A stretch of DNA of 64,000 nt from Betaproteobacteria bacterium (GTDB lineage Bacteria > Pseudomonadota > Gammaproteobacteria > Burkholderiales > CAIKXV01), in assembly GCA_947458265.1 (NCBI GenBank), contig CANGYF010000011.1, forward strand, positions 62,001 to 126,000, in the 5' to 3' direction. Shown one piece after another: positions 48,890-58,385 of this stretch. The notes beneath the pieces were generated by a model, which was given only the letters and a program-made list of their open reading frames with translations, was not told the origin of the DNA and searched no databases. Made by a program: the position numbers and the translations under genes. Position 1 is the stretch's first letter. Every line of letters starts with the position of its first letter.

Positions 48890-48937
48890 GCCGGGCGTTC
48901 CATGAACCTTGAACATTCCACCAGACGGGAGATGACC

Positions 48938-49360
48938 ATGCCTGACCTGCTCGTGCCCTTCGATGGTTCACCTGCGGCCCTTCGCGCGCTCGACCATGCA
49001 CTCGCGCTCGCGCACCAGCACGCTGGGACACGCCTGCTGGTGCTCAGCGTGCTCGGCGACGTGGACGTCGATACCCGTGAGCTGGTCGCTGCCTCCGAGA
49101 TCGACCGGGTGCTGGCGGCCGAGGCTGCCACGATGCTCGAACCGGCACGCGCGCGCCTGGCCGCGGCCGGCATCCCGTTCGACTGCCACTGGATGCCGGG
49201 TGCTGCCGCCCGGGTAATCGCCGACTTCGCGCGCGAGCATCGGGTGGCGCAGGTAGTGATGGGAACACGCGGACTCGGCACCATCCCCGGACTGCTGATG
49301 GGATCGGTGACGAACCGGGTACTGCAGGTCGTGGACTGCCCGGTCACGCTGGTGAAGTAG
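48938..49360 (+). CDS. Universal stress protein (UspA family)
   Basis: A 140-residue UspA-type protein. 'LLVPFDGSPAALRALDHALALA' at the start and 'VMGTRGLGTIPGLLMGSVTNRVLQVVDCPVTLVK' at the end form the ATP-binding G-X2-G-X9-G(S/T) signature, so it is probably the ATP-binding class. The ATG at 48938 is preceded by CGGGAG at 48926-48931. It lies 48 bp after mutY. Confidence 0.93.
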   Translation: MPDLLVPFDGSPAALRALDHALALAHQHAGTRLLVLSVLGDVDVDTRELVAASEIDRVLAAEAATMLEPARARLAAAGIPFDCHWMPGAAARVIADFAREHRVAQVVMGTRGLGTIPGLLMGSVTNRVLQVVDCPVTLVK

Positions 49361-49491
49361 GCGTCGCAAGCAGGCGCCAGAAGCAGGCGTTGGCCCCGGC
49401 ATCCGCCGGAGCCGGCCCTGCCGCCGGGGGGCGTGCACGGGTGCCGCTGGCCGACTGGCGGACGTGCGGACGACGAGGTTAGGATCGGGGC

Positions 49492-50082
49492 ATGAACTGG
49501 CCGAAGATCGGGTTCGTCGCCCTTGTGCTGTTCGGCGCCCTCCACTGGTGGTCGGGGCGCGAGGTTTCGCTTCCGCCGGGAGTGGTGGCAGCCAGCCTTC
49601 CGGTGCAGGCATCGGTGGCGGGGGAACGCGAGTTCGAGCGCAACGGCTACCGCATCCACGCGCTGGCGCGCTTCGAGATCTCCGCGCGGGTGCTCGGCAC
49701 GGAACACTATCGCCTCGACCGGGAGGCACGGCTGTCGCCGGTCGACCTGGCGCTGGGCTGGGGCAGGATGTCGGATACCGCGGTGCTGGAACGCATCCGC
49801 ATCACCCAGAGTGGACGCTTCTACTATTGGAGCACCGACGATTTCCCGATCCCGCGCCGGGAGATCGAGACGTCGAGCGCCAACATGCACATGATCCCGG
49901 CTGACGAGCGGGTCGAAGCCGCGCTCAAGGCCATCCGCAAGGGCCAGACGGTGATCGTGCGCGGCTACCTGGTAGAGGCGCGCGGGGCCGACGGCTGGCG
50001 CTGGCGCAGTTCGCTGACGCGCGAGGACACCGGCGCCGGAGCGTGCGAACTGATCTGGGTCGAGTCGGTGTCGACGATCTGA
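49492..50082 (+). CDS. Membrane-anchored protein of unknown function
   Basis: A 196-residue protein with one N-terminal transmembrane segment (residues 5-22) and an outside domain that has no family I can name. Conserved-looking patches are 'RYRIHALARFEISARVLG'-like residues 53-70, 'LALGWGRMSD' and 'SANMHMIPADERVEAALKAIRKGQTVIVRGYLVEA'. The last resembles a small beta fold. Similar proteins are seen as hypothetical in Betaproteobacteria. Confidence 0.75.
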   Translation: MNWPKIGFVALVLFGALHWWSGREVSLPPGVVAASLPVQASVAGEREFERNGYRIHALARFEISARVLGTEHYRLDREARLSPVDLALGWGRMSDTAVLERIRITQSGRFYYWSTDDFPIPRREIETSSANMHMIPADERVEAALKAIRKGQTVIVRGYLVEARGADGWRWRSSLTREDTGAGACELIWVESVSTI

Positions 50083-50292
50083 CAGCCGGTGCCGGGAGAC
50101 GCGGCAGCGCGCTGCCGCAGCCCTCCGGTGCGCAGGCAACGATGGTAGGCTTACGAGCCGTCTGCGAGCGACATTCCCGCTCGATCGCCGCCCGATCGCC
50201 ATGCGTGCTTCGCGTGAACCTCAAGGGACCTGTAGCGTCCCGCCTGCCGCGAAGCCGGCCGAGACGATGTCCACTGCCACGGTTGCCGCCCG

Positions 50293-53148
50293 TTGAACCT
50301 GATCCTCATCGTACTGCTGCCCCTGCTGATGGCGGTGCTGCCCCGGCTGGCCGGCCCGCGGCGCCGCAGGCTCGCCGCCGTGCTCGCCGCCTGTGCGCCG
50401 GCGCTCTCGCTCGCGCTGCTGCTCTGGCATGCGCCGGCCGTGTTCGACGGCTCGGTGGTGCAGGCCGGTGGCGCCTGGCTGCCGGCGATCGGCCTGAACC
50501 TCACGTTCATGCTGGATGGCTTCGGCTTCCTGTTCGCACTGCTGATCCTCGTGATCGGCCTGCTGGTGATCCTCTACGCGCACTACTACCTTTCGCCGGA
50601 AGACGATGCCTCGCGCCTGCTCGCGCTGCTGCTGCTGTTCATGGGTTCCATGCTCGGCGTGGTGCTCGCGGACAACCTCCTGCTGCTGGTCGTGTTCTGG
50701 GAATGCACCAGCCTGTCCTCGTTTCTGCTGATCGGTTTCTGGCGCGAGCGCAGCGAGGCGCGGCAGGGTGCGCGCATGGCGCTCACGGTCACCGGTGCCG
50801 GTGGCCTGGCGCTGCTCGCCGGCGTGCTGCTCATCGGCCAGATCTGCGGCAGCCTCGAACTGTCCGAGGTGCTCGACCAGCGCGAACTGCTGCAGTCCCA
50901 TCCGCTGTTCCCGCTGGCGCTCGTGCTGGTGCTGCTGGGCGCATTCACCAAGAGCGCGCAGTTCCCGTTCCACTTCTGGCTGCCGCATGCGATGGCCGCG
51001 CCGACCCCGGTTTCGGCGTACCTGCACTCGGCGACGATGGTCAAGGCCGGGGTGTTCCTGCTGGCCCGGATGTATCCGCTGCTCGGCGGCAACGACCTCT
51101 GGTTCCTGCTGGTCACTGGCACCGGGCTGGTGACCCTGGTGCTCGCGGCCTGGGTGGCGTTGTTCCAGCAGGACCTGAAAGGACTGCTGGCCTACTCGAC
51201 GATCAGCCACCTTGGGCTGATCACGCTGCTGTTCGGGCTGGATACGCCGCTGGCCGTGGTCGCCGGCGTGTTCCACATCATCAACCACGCGACCTTCAAG
51301 GCGTCCCTGTTCATGGCCGCCGGCATCATCGACCACGAGACCGGCACGCGCGACCTGCGCAGGCTGAACGGCCTTGCCCGCTTCATGCCGATCACCGCGA
51401 CGCTGGTCGCGGTGGCTGCCGCGGCCATGGCCGGCGTGCCGCTGCTCAACGGTTTCCTGTCGAAGGAGATGATGCTGGCGAAGACGCTGGCAATCGACAC
51501 CGGCACCTGGGCCGACTGGCTGGTCCCGGCGATGGCCACGCTGGCCGGTGCCTTCGCGGTAGCCTACTCGCTGAGGCTGGTGCATGACGTATTCTTCAAC
51601 GGCGAGCCGGTCGAGCTCGTGCGCAAGCCCCATGAACCGCCGCGCTGGATGCGCGTTCCGGTGGAACTGCTGGTCGTGCTGTGCGTGCTGGTCGGCGTGT
51701 TTCCGAACATCGTGGTCGCGCCGCTGCTCGACGTCGCGGTGGCGGGCGTGCTCCTGGGCAACGTGCCCGATTACAGCGTCAGCCTGTGGCACGGGTTCAA
51801 CCTTCCGCTCGCGATGAGTGCACTCGCGCTGCTGCTGGGCACCCTGCTCTACTTCGGCCTGCAGCGCGGCTACAACCTGCACCTGTACCGGGACGAAGGG
51901 GTCAGTGGCAAGCGCCTGTTCGACCGTCTGGTCGAGACGTCGGTCTCGGCGGCACGGCTGTTGACCGGGCTGGTGCAGAACGGGTCCCTGCAGCGCTCCC
52001 TCTGGATGATGCTGGTGGTGGTGCTGTGCGCGGGGGCACTGCCTTTCTTCCAGGACGGATATTCGATCGGTGACGAACTGCTGCTGCCGTCAAACGCTGC
52101 CGCAGTCGCGCTCTGGTTCGCCCTGATCGGCGCCACGATGGCCACGGTCGTGCTGCACCGGCGGCGGCTGCTGTCGCTGCTCGCCCTGGGCGCGGCAGGC
52201 CTGCTGGTCAGCCTGGCGTTCGTGCTGTTCTCGGCGCCCGACCTCGCACTGACCCAGCTTGCGGTCGAGGTGGTCACGGTGGTGCTGCTGATGGTGGCGC
52301 TGCGCCACCTGCCTGCGTCGACGCCCTCGGAGGGGTCGCTGCCGCGCCACCTGCGCGATGCGCTGCTCGCGCTGGCCGCCGGTGCCGGCATGGCTGCGCT
52401 GGCCTATGCCGCGCTGACCCGTCCGCTCGCCAGCATCTCGACCTATTTCCTCGAGCATGCGGTCCCCAAGGGCGGCGGATCGAACGTGGTCAACGTGATC
52501 CTGGTCGACTTCCGCGGCTTCGACACGCTGGTCGAGATCCTGGTGCTCGCGGTGGCCGGCCTGGTGATCCAGGCGCTGCTTGCCGGTTTCGTGGCACCAG
52601 GGCCCGCGCAGGCCGCCGATCCGCAGCAGGCCCGACCGCTGATGCTGCGGGCGCTGGCGCGGCTGGTGCTGCCGTTCGCGCTGGCCATGTCGGTCTATCT
52701 GTTCCTGCGCGGCCACAACCAGCCGGGCGGTGGCTTCGTCGCCGGCCTCGTCACCGCGATCGCGCTGCTCGTGCAGTACATGGCCGCTGGCCGGGACGGA
52801 GTGCCCGGTGCTCGCAGGGACGGCGTCCCGGTGCGTCCGATGCCGGCTGGCGAGGAGGGCTTCGACCGCTGGATCGCGGCCGGCATGTTCGCCGCCGCGG
52901 TCACCGGGCTCGGCGCCATGGCGATCGGCTATCCGTTCCTCACGAGTTCCTACGCCTACTTCGACCTGCCGTTGCTGGGCAAGGTGCCACTCGCCTCGGC
53001 CATGTTCTTCGACGCCGGCGTCTACCTCACGGTCGTGGGCAGCGCGATGATGATGCTCGCCTCGATCGGCCGGGTTGCATCCGGGCCGGCGCCAGCGCCA
53101 GCGCGCGGCGAGCCGCCGGCGGCGGCAACCGCGGGGGCCTCCGTCTGA
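50293..53148 (+). CDS. mrpA: Mrp-type cation/proton antiporter subunit A fused to B
   Basis: A 951-residue integral membrane protein. Residues 1-620 are the NuoL/MrpA proton-pump-like part ('WECTSLSSFLLIGFW' and 'AQFPFHFWLPHAMAAPTPVSAYLHSATMVKAG' with the conserved Glu, His and Lys residues). Residues 620-780 are the MrpA C-terminal domain and 780-951 the MrpB domain ('LRGHNQPGGGFVAGLVTAIALLVQYMA'). The A-B fusion is typical of the proteobacterial Pha/Sha type. The start is a TTG at 50293. With C-G it forms an Na+(K+)/H+ antiporter complex for pH and ion homeostasis. Confidence 0.93.
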   Translation: MNLILIVLLPLLMAVLPRLAGPRRRRLAAVLAACAPALSLALLLWHAPAVFDGSVVQAGGAWLPAIGLNLTFMLDGFGFLFALLILVIGLLVILYAHYYLSPEDDASRLLALLLLFMGSMLGVVLADNLLLLVVFWECTSLSSFLLIGFWRERSEARQGARMALTVTGAGGLALLAGVLLIGQICGSLELSEVLDQRELLQSHPLFPLALVLVLLGAFTKSAQFPFHFWLPHAMAAPTPVSAYLHSATMVKAGVFLLARMYPLLGGNDLWFLLVTGTGLVTLVLAAWVALFQQDLKGLLAYSTISHLGLITLLFGLDTPLAVVAGVFHIINHATFKASLFMAAGIIDHETGTRDLRRLNGLARFMPITATLVAVAAAAMAGVPLLNGFLSKEMMLAKTLAIDTGTWADWLVPAMATLAGAFAVAYSLRLVHDVFFNGEPVELVRKPHEPPRWMRVPVELLVVLCVLVGVFPNIVVAPLLDVAVAGVLLGNVPDYSVSLWHGFNLPLAMSALALLLGTLLYFGLQRGYNLHLYRDEGVSGKRLFDRLVETSVSAARLLTGLVQNGSLQRSLWMMLVVVLCAGALPFFQDGYSIGDELLLPSNAAAVALWFALIGATMATVVLHRRRLLSLLALGAAGLLVSLAFVLFSAPDLALTQLAVEVVTVVLLMVALRHLPASTPSEGSLPRHLRDALLALAAGAGMAALAYAALTRPLASISTYFLEHAVPKGGGSNVVNVILVDFRGFDTLVEILVLAVAGLVIQALLAGFVAPGPAQAADPQQARPLMLRALARLVLPFALAMSVYLFLRGHNQPGGGFVAGLVTAIALLVQYMAAGRDGVPGARRDGVPVRPMPAGEEGFDRWIAAGMFAAAVTGLGAMAIGYPFLTSSYAYFDLPLLGKVPLASAMFFDAGVYLTVVGSAMMMLASIGRVASGPAPAPARGEPPAAATAGASV

Positions 53149-53480
53149 TGGAACTGCTGCTCGCCAGTGCCATCGGCATCCTCACCACGGCCGGCGTGTG
53201 GCTGCTGCTGCGCGCGCGTACCTTCCCGGTGATGCTCGGCCTGACGCTGATCTCGTATGCGGTCAACCTGTTCATCTTCTCGATGGGCAAGCTGGCGATC
53301 GGCGCGCCGCCGGTGGTGCGCGAGGGCGTCGAGCGCTATGCCGATCCCCTGCCGCAGGCGCTGGTGCTCACCGCGATCGTGATCGCCTTCGGCATGACGG
53401 CACTGCTGCTCGCGCTGTCGGTCCGGATGCGCCATGACAGCGGAACGGACCATGTCGACGGCGACGGGGCAGCCCGATGA
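53148..53480 (+). CDS. mrpC: Mrp-type antiporter subunit C
   Basis: A 110-residue protein with three transmembrane helices (about 3-20, 27-47, 74-94), homologous to NuoK/MrpC ('LGLTLISYAVNLFIFSMGKL'). Its ATG overlaps the mrpA stop by one base (TGATG), so it is translationally coupled. Confidence 0.93.
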   Translation: MELLLASAIGILTTAGVWLLLRARTFPVMLGLTLISYAVNLFIFSMGKLAIGAPPVVREGVERYADPLPQALVLTAIVIAFGMTALLLALSVRMRHDSGTDHVDGDGAAR

Positions 53481-55114
53481 TCCCCGTTCTGGGCCACCTG
53501 CTCATCGCGCCGGTCGTGCTGCCGCTGTTGTCAGCCGCGCTCATCGTCGCCCTCGGGGATCGCCGTCGGCCAGGCGCGTGCCGCGCGGTGTCGATCGGCT
53601 CCTGCCTCTCGCTGCTGGTGGCCGCGTTCTACCTGCTTGGCTGGTCGGCGACCGGGCAGCCGGCCGTCTATTCGGTCGGCGACTGGCCTGCACCCTATGG
53701 CATCGTGCTGGTTCTGGACCGGCTGTCGGCATTGATGCTGCTGCTGACCGCGCTGCTGGCGCTGGCGGCGGCATGGTTTGCCACGTCCGGCCTGGATGCG
53801 CGCGGGCGCCATTTCCATGCCCTGTTCCAGTTGCAACTGATGGGGCTCAACGGTGCCTTCCTGACCGGCGATCTGTTCAACCTGTTCGTGTTCTTCGAAC
53901 TGCTGCTGATCGCCTCCTACGGACTGATGCTGCATGGCGGCGGCCTGCGCCGCCAGCGTGCGACCCTGCACTATCTCGTGTGCAACCTCGTGGCATCGGC
54001 CCTGTTCCTGGTGGCGGTCAGCCTGCTGTACGGGATCACCGGCACGCTCAACCTCGCCGACCTCGCGCTGCAGGTCTCGGCCGCGCCTGCGGAGGACGCA
54101 TCCCTGCTGCGCAGCGCGGGCCTGCTGCTGCTGGTCGTGTTCGCGGTGAAGGCTGCGGTGCTGCCGCTGGGGTTCTGGCTGCGCGACGGCTATGCCGCCG
54201 CATCGCCGCCGGTGGCCTGCCTGTTCGCGATGATGACCAAGGTCGGCATCTACGCGATCGTGCGTACCTGCACGCTGGTATTCGGCGAAGAGGCAGGGTT
54301 CGTCGCCAACCTCGCTGGCGAATGGCTGGTGCCGGTGGGTATCGCCACGCTGGCGATGGCCTCGATCGCGGCGCTGGCCTGCCGCAACCTCGCCGAACTG
54401 GTCGCCTGCCTGGTGGTCGTCTCGGTCGGGTCGATGCTGATCGGCGCCGGACTGTTCTCGCTGCAGGGACTGTCGGCCACGCTGTTCTACCTGGTGCATT
54501 CCACGCTGGTGGTCGGGTTGCTGTTCCTGCTCGCAGGCGAGATCGCGCACGAGCGCGGCGCGATCGGCAGCGACCTGGTGCCCGGTCCGCGCCTGCTGTC
54601 CTGGCACCTGGCGCCGCTGTTCCTGTTCTCTGCCATCGGCGTGGCAGGCCTGCCGCCGGTCAGTGGCTTCGTCGCCAAGGTCGGGATCCTGCAGGGCGCG
54701 ATCGACGGTTCCTGGGCCGCAGCGTCCTGGGTGGCGATCTTCGCCTCCAGCCTGCTGGTGGTCGTTGCACTCGCCCGCTCCGGCAGCATGCTGTTCTGGC
54801 GGTCCGCGGGCATGCCGCAGGCACCGATCCATGCCGATGCCGGACCGGATGCCGGATTGCCCAGGGCGTCGACCGGTCCGTCCTGGTTCCTTGCAGCGAT
54901 GCTGCTGCTGCTGACCGCGGGCGCGAGCCCGGTACAGCAGTTCATGGACGCCACGGCCGCGCAACTGCTGCAGCCGGCAGGCTATGTCGAGGCGGTCATC
55001 CGGCCCGACTCCGTCGGACCGCCCGATCTGATCGGACCGGGTACCGATCGGCTGCTTACCCGCAGCCTGCCCGGCAGCCTCGCGCCCGGCGCCGCCGGCG
55101 GGAGCGGCACATGA
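53477..55114 (+). CDS. mrpD: Mrp-type antiporter subunit D
   Basis: A 545-residue polytopic protein of the NuoN/MrpD family. 'FNLFVFFELLLIASYGLMLHGG' near residue 132, 'VFAVKAAVLPLGFWLRDGYAAASPPVACLFAMMTKVGIYAIVR' near 220-265, and 'GVAGLPPVSGFVAKVGILQGAI' near 390 carry the conserved Glu and Lys residues of proton-pumping antiporter modules. Its ATG overlaps the mrpC stop (ATGA). Confidence 0.95.
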   Translation: MIPVLGHLLIAPVVLPLLSAALIVALGDRRRPGACRAVSIGSCLSLLVAAFYLLGWSATGQPAVYSVGDWPAPYGIVLVLDRLSALMLLLTALLALAAAWFATSGLDARGRHFHALFQLQLMGLNGAFLTGDLFNLFVFFELLLIASYGLMLHGGGLRRQRATLHYLVCNLVASALFLVAVSLLYGITGTLNLADLALQVSAAPAEDASLLRSAGLLLLVVFAVKAAVLPLGFWLRDGYAAASPPVACLFAMMTKVGIYAIVRTCTLVFGEEAGFVANLAGEWLVPVGIATLAMASIAALACRNLAELVACLVVVSVGSMLIGAGLFSLQGLSATLFYLVHSTLVVGLLFLLAGEIAHERGAIGSDLVPGPRLLSWHLAPLFLFSAIGVAGLPPVSGFVAKVGILQGAIDGSWAAASWVAIFASSLLVVVALARSGSMLFWRSAGMPQAPIHADAGPDAGLPRASTGPSWFLAAMLLLLTAGASPVQQFMDATAAQLLQPAGYVEAVIRPDSVGPPDLIGPGTDRLLTRSLPGSLAPGAAGGSGT

Positions 55115-55671
55115 GCCCGTTGCGGCCTTCCCGCCGCAGGCTGCTGCTGCCATCGCCCCTGCTGTCGCTGTGCCTGGCTTTGTTCTGGCTGCTGCTCAAC
55201 AACACGCTCGACCCGGCGCATGTCCTGCTCGGCCTGCTGCTCGGCTGGCTGCTGCCGCTCGCCACCGGCGCGCTGTGCGGTGCCGAAGACCCTCCGGCCG
55301 CCAGCCGCCCGGGGCACCGCTGGCGGCTGCACGCGCTGCGCAGGCTGGTTTCCCTCGCCGTCGCGGTGTCGGTCGACGTGGTCCGTTCGAACATCCAGGT
55401 CGCGCTGCTGATCCTCGGCCCGGCCGGGCGCATCCGCTCGACCTTCATCGAGGTGCCGGTCGATCTGGAGGATCCGCTGGCAGTGGCTGTGCTCGCAGGC
55501 ATCGTCACGATGACGCCGGGCACGCTGTCGGCCGGCCTCAGCGCGGATCGCCGTACGCTGACCATCCACTGCCTGCACGCGCCCGACCCGCAGGCCGTGG
55601 TCGCGGCGATCAAGGCCCGTTACGAACGACCGCTGGCGGAGATATTCCCATGCTCGACCTCGCACTCCTGA
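55111..55671 (+). CDS. mrpE: Mrp-type antiporter subunit E
   Basis: A 186-residue protein with two N-terminal transmembrane segments and a cytoplasmic domain containing 'FIEVPVDLEDPLAVAVLAGIVTMTPGTLSAGLSADRRTLTIHCL', the hallmark of MrpE. The ATG overlaps the mrpD stop (ATGA); its own 3' end overlaps mrpF by 22 bp. Confidence 0.92.
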   Translation: MSPLRPSRRRLLLPSPLLSLCLALFWLLLNNTLDPAHVLLGLLLGWLLPLATGALCGAEDPPAASRPGHRWRLHALRRLVSLAVAVSVDVVRSNIQVALLILGPAGRIRSTFIEVPVDLEDPLAVAVLAGIVTMTPGTLSAGLSADRRTLTIHCLHAPDPQAVVAAIKARYERPLAEIFPCSTSHS

Positions 55672-55919
55672 CCGGCATCGGGCTGGTCTGCCTGTCGATG
55701 CTGCTCGTCCTGGTACGCGTGCTGCGCGGGCCCACGCTGCCCGACCGCATCGTCGCGCTCGATGCGCTGTACGTGAACGCGATCGCACTGATCATCCTGC
55801 TCGGCATCGCCGAGGCCGACCAGGTGTACTTCGAGTCCGCGCTGCTGATCGCGCTGATCGGCTTTGCCGGTACGGTCGCGCTGGCGAAGTTCGCGCTGCG
55901 CGGGGACGTGATGGAATGA
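55650..55919 (+). CDS. mrpF: Mrp-type antiporter subunit F
   Basis: An 89-residue protein with three transmembrane helices and the family motif 'RVLRGPTLPDRIVALDAL' near residues 24-41, followed by 'YFESALLIALIGFAGTVALAKF'. It overlaps mrpE at the start and mrpG at the end (ATGA). Confidence 0.93.
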   Translation: MLDLALLTGIGLVCLSMLLVLVRVLRGPTLPDRIVALDALYVNAIALIILLGIAEADQVYFESALLIALIGFAGTVALAKFALRGDVME

Positions 55920-56257
55920 GTGCTGCGATGGTCGACTACCTGATCGAGCTTCTGGCGTCGGTGATGATCGTCGCCGGGGCGCTGTTCACGCTGGTCGGGT
56001 CGATCGGCCTGCTGCGCCTGCGCGACGTCTTCCAGCGCATGCATGCGCCGACGAAGGCGACCACACTGGGGGTCGGGCTGGTGTTGCTGGCCTCGGTGCT
56101 GTCGACCTGGACGGCCCAGCACGAACTGAGCGTGCACGAGATCCTGGTCGGGCTGCTGCTGTTCGTGACGGCGCCGGTATCTGCCTACATGGTCGCGCAG
56201 GTCGCGCTGCGCCAGCTGCAGGACTCGGACTCGGACCAGGACCCGGACCGCTCCTAG
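55916..56257 (+). CDS. mrpG: Mrp-type antiporter subunit G
   Basis: A 113-residue protein with three transmembrane helices and the MrpG signature 'GSIGLLRLRDVFQRMHAPTKATTLG' near residues 28-52. It closes the antiporter operon. Its last four bases overlap the convergent Lon-N gene. Confidence 0.93.
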   Translation: MSAAMVDYLIELLASVMIVAGALFTLVGSIGLLRLRDVFQRMHAPTKATTLGVGLVLLASVLSTWTAQHELSVHEILVGLLLFVTAPVSAYMVAQVALRQLQDSDSDQDPDRS

Positions 56258-56835
56258 ATCTCGACGCCCTGCTGGCGCAGCAGCTTGGCGACCACGCCCA
56301 TCAGGAGGTCTGCGGTTTCCATCTCGAGCAGTCGCTGGCGCGCGGGCGATTCCAGCGGAAGGAACTCGGCCAGCCGGTATGCGACCCATGCCGGATCGTC
56401 ATGGCGGGCCGGGGAGGGCAGCTTGTCCTCGCCGATCTTCTCGATGATCACCTTGAGCATCGAGACGCAGCTGTCGAATTCCGGCGGCACCGGTGCATCC
56501 GACGGCAGCGGCAGCGTCTCGACCTCGCCGATCATCAGGCCCGAGCGATCGATGCGGGTGTCGACCAGACGGAAGCGGTCGGTTCCCTCCGCCAGCAGCA
56601 GGAAGATGCCCAGCTGCGGCATGTCCCATTCGCGGATGCGGGCGATACAGCCGATCGGCGAGGGTACGGCCGTGGCACCGACCTCCTTGCCCTCGCGGAT
56701 CAGGCAGACGCCGAACGGACTGCCGTCGCGCAGGCAGGCCTTCGTCATCTCCAGGTAGCGCTGTTCGAAGATCTTCAGCGGCAGAACGCCGCCGGGGAAC
56801 AGGACGGTACCCAGCGGGAAGATCGGAATTTCCAT
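56254..56835 (-). CDS. LON peptidase N-terminal (substrate-binding) domain protein
   Basis: A 193-residue protein made of the Lon N-terminal domain alone: 'IPIFPLGTVLFPGGVLPLKIFEQRYLEM' at the start and 'FGVCLIREGKEVG' near 42. It lacks the AAA and protease domains. The ATG at 56835 overlaps the stop of the upstream adhesin-like gene by a few bases, so the two are cotranscribed with rapZ. Function of stand-alone versions is unclear. Confidence 0.93.
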   Translation of the reverse strand: MEIPIFPLGTVLFPGGVLPLKIFEQRYLEMTKACLRDGSPFGVCLIREGKEVGATAVPSPIGCIARIREWDMPQLGIFLLLAEGTDRFRLVDTRIDRSGLMIGEVETLPLPSDAPVPPEFDSCVSMLKVIIEKIGEDKLPSPARHDDPAWVAYRLAEFLPLESPARQRLLEMETADLLMGVVAKLLRQQGVEI

Positions 56836-57515
56836 CAAAGACCCTGTCTGCCTGGCTGGCGTGGCGTGTCGCGTGCCGGTTCGCGCGCGCCCTCGCGCGC
56901 GGCATCACGCGCCGGGTCTCGTGACTCGGTTCGCAGGCGCGTCAACGACGCCTCCAGCTCTTCTACCTCGACTCTCAGCTTGTCGAGTTCCCGGCGGCGA
57001 TTGTCCAGCCGCTCCTGTGCGGACTTCAGCTTGTCCTCGGCGGACCGGTGGCTGGCCACGAGGGGGCACAGCACGCGCCACAGCGCATCGCCGACGGTGT
57101 CCGGGACGATCGGCACCGGGTCGGCGACCATGTTGTTCACCTGGTCGAGGATCGCGCCATCGGCGGCCCGGAACACCTGCGCATGCACCCGCATCGTATG
57201 GTCGTCGCAGTTGATCTGCTCGCGGAACAGCGCAGAGGCGACCTGGAACGTCCGGAACTGTTGTGGCAGCGCGAAGTCGACCCTGCGCCAGTAGGTGATA
57301 TCGGCCCCGGACAGCACGAGCTTTTCCCTGTCATACCAGAGCTCGTCCGTGCCTGGTGCCTTGATCCGGACCCAGCCGGAATCAGACCGGGCAGGCGAAG
57401 GCAGTACCCCGGGCAGCGGGATCGACTGCGCGTGCAGCGTTGCCGGCAGCAGGCAGCCGACCAGGGCCAGCACGCCCGCCAGCTGCATCGACTGCGGCCA
57501 GGCTACGCTGCTCAT
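56835..57515 (-). CDS. Exported protein, surface-adhesin-E-like with coiled-coil tail
   Basis: A 226-residue exported protein with a signal peptide ending 'TLHAQS' near residue 30. The central part ('SGWVRIKAPGTDELWYDREKLVLSGADITYWRRVDF' area, residues about 46-82) resembles the surface-adhesin protein E domain; a long charged coiled coil follows (about 158-200), then an Arg/Pro-rich tail. Its ATG overlaps the rapZ stop (ATGA). The assignment to adhesin E is tentative; nothing shows surface location. Confidence 0.7.
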   Translation of the reverse strand: MSSVAWPQSMQLAGVLALVGCLLPATLHAQSIPLPGVLPSPARSDSGWVRIKAPGTDELWYDREKLVLSGADITYWRRVDFALPQQFRTFQVASALFREQINCDDHTMRVHAQVFRAADGAILDQVNNMVADPVPIVPDTVGDALWRVLCPLVASHRSAEDKLKSAQERLDNRRRELDKLRVEVEELEASLTRLRTESRDPARDAAREGAREPARDTPRQPGRQGL

Positions 57516-58348
57516 GGCAATTCCCGGTGCCGCTTGATTACGCGCCCCCCATCGGCGAAGGCACGGGCGAGTTGCTCCACCAGGTACACCGAGCGATGCT
57601 GGCCTCCGGTGCAGCCCACCGCGACCGTCAGGTAGCTGCGGTTATCCCTTACGTACGAGGGTAGCCATTGCGTCACGAATCCCTGGATATGCGCGAGCAT
57701 CCGGGCGACCTCGGGCTCGGCCTTCAGGAAGGCGATCACTTCGGGATCGCAGCCGTTGAGCGGGCGCAGCCGCGGGTCGTAGTGCGGGTTGGGCAGGCAG
57801 CGCGCGTCGAACACCAGGTCTGCATCGCGCGGCAGCCCGTGCTTGAATGCGAACGATTCGAACAGCAGGGTGAGCTGCGAGCGGTCGATGCCGATCACTT
57901 CGAGCACTCGCAGGCGCAGCGCGTTGGCCGACAGGCGCGAGGTGTCGATGCGGTGCCCGAGTTCGCCGACGCTCTCCAGGATCTCGCGTTCGCGCTTCAG
58001 GCACTCCTCGAGCGTGAGCGAGCCGTCTGACAGCGGATGCCGTCGCCGGGTTTCGGAGAAGCGCATCACCAGCGTGTCGTCGTTCGCTTCGAGGTACATC
58101 ACGCGCACGTCGTGGCCGGTGCCCCTCAGTCGTGCGACCTCGGCCGGGAGGGATGCGAGCGTGTCGCCGCTGCGCACGTCGATGCCGATCGCCACGCGCT
58201 GCTGCCCCTGCGACTGCAGGTCGGCCACCAGCGGCGCCAGCACGCTCACCGGCAGGTTGTCCACGCAGTAGAGCCCGTGATCCTCGAGCACGTGCAGCGC
58301 GATGCTCTTGCCCGACCCGGACAGGCCGGTGATCAGCGTGATCTGCAT
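57512..58348 (-). CDS. rapZ: RNase adapter protein RapZ
   Basis: A 278-residue protein with the P-loop GLSGSGKS at residues 8-15, 'DNLPVSVLAPLV' near 30, and the C-terminal RNA/metabolite-binding domain with 'FDARCLPNPHYDPRLRPLNG' and 'VGCTGGQHRSVYLVE'. RapZ binds glucosamine-6-phosphate and controls sRNA decay by RNase E in enterobacteria. It follows hprK by 37 bp in the conserved rpoN block. Confidence 0.95.
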   Translation of the reverse strand: MQITLITGLSGSGKSIALHVLEDHGLYCVDNLPVSVLAPLVADLQSQGQQRVAIGIDVRSGDTLASLPAEVARLRGTGHDVRVMYLEANDDTLVMRFSETRRRHPLSDGSLTLEECLKREREILESVGELGHRIDTSRLSANALRLRVLEVIGIDRSQLTLLFESFAFKHGLPRDADLVFDARCLPNPHYDPRLRPLNGCDPEVIAFLKAEPEVARMLAHIQGFVTQWLPSYVRDNRSYLTVAVGCTGGQHRSVYLVEQLARAFADGGRVIKRHRELP

Positions 58349-58385
58349 GGCGGACGCAGCCTGCGTTGCGCGTTGCACCGGGGCT

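Noticed and set aside
47258-48916. Long minus-strand ORF ending in 'MGIEPTSRAWEAFVLPLNYTRLRS'-like residues
   Set aside because: The end is the antisense of tRNA-Gly, a well-known false ORF, and most of the rest is antisense to mutY. Only the short cupin-like part (47344-47533) is treated, as a pseudogene.
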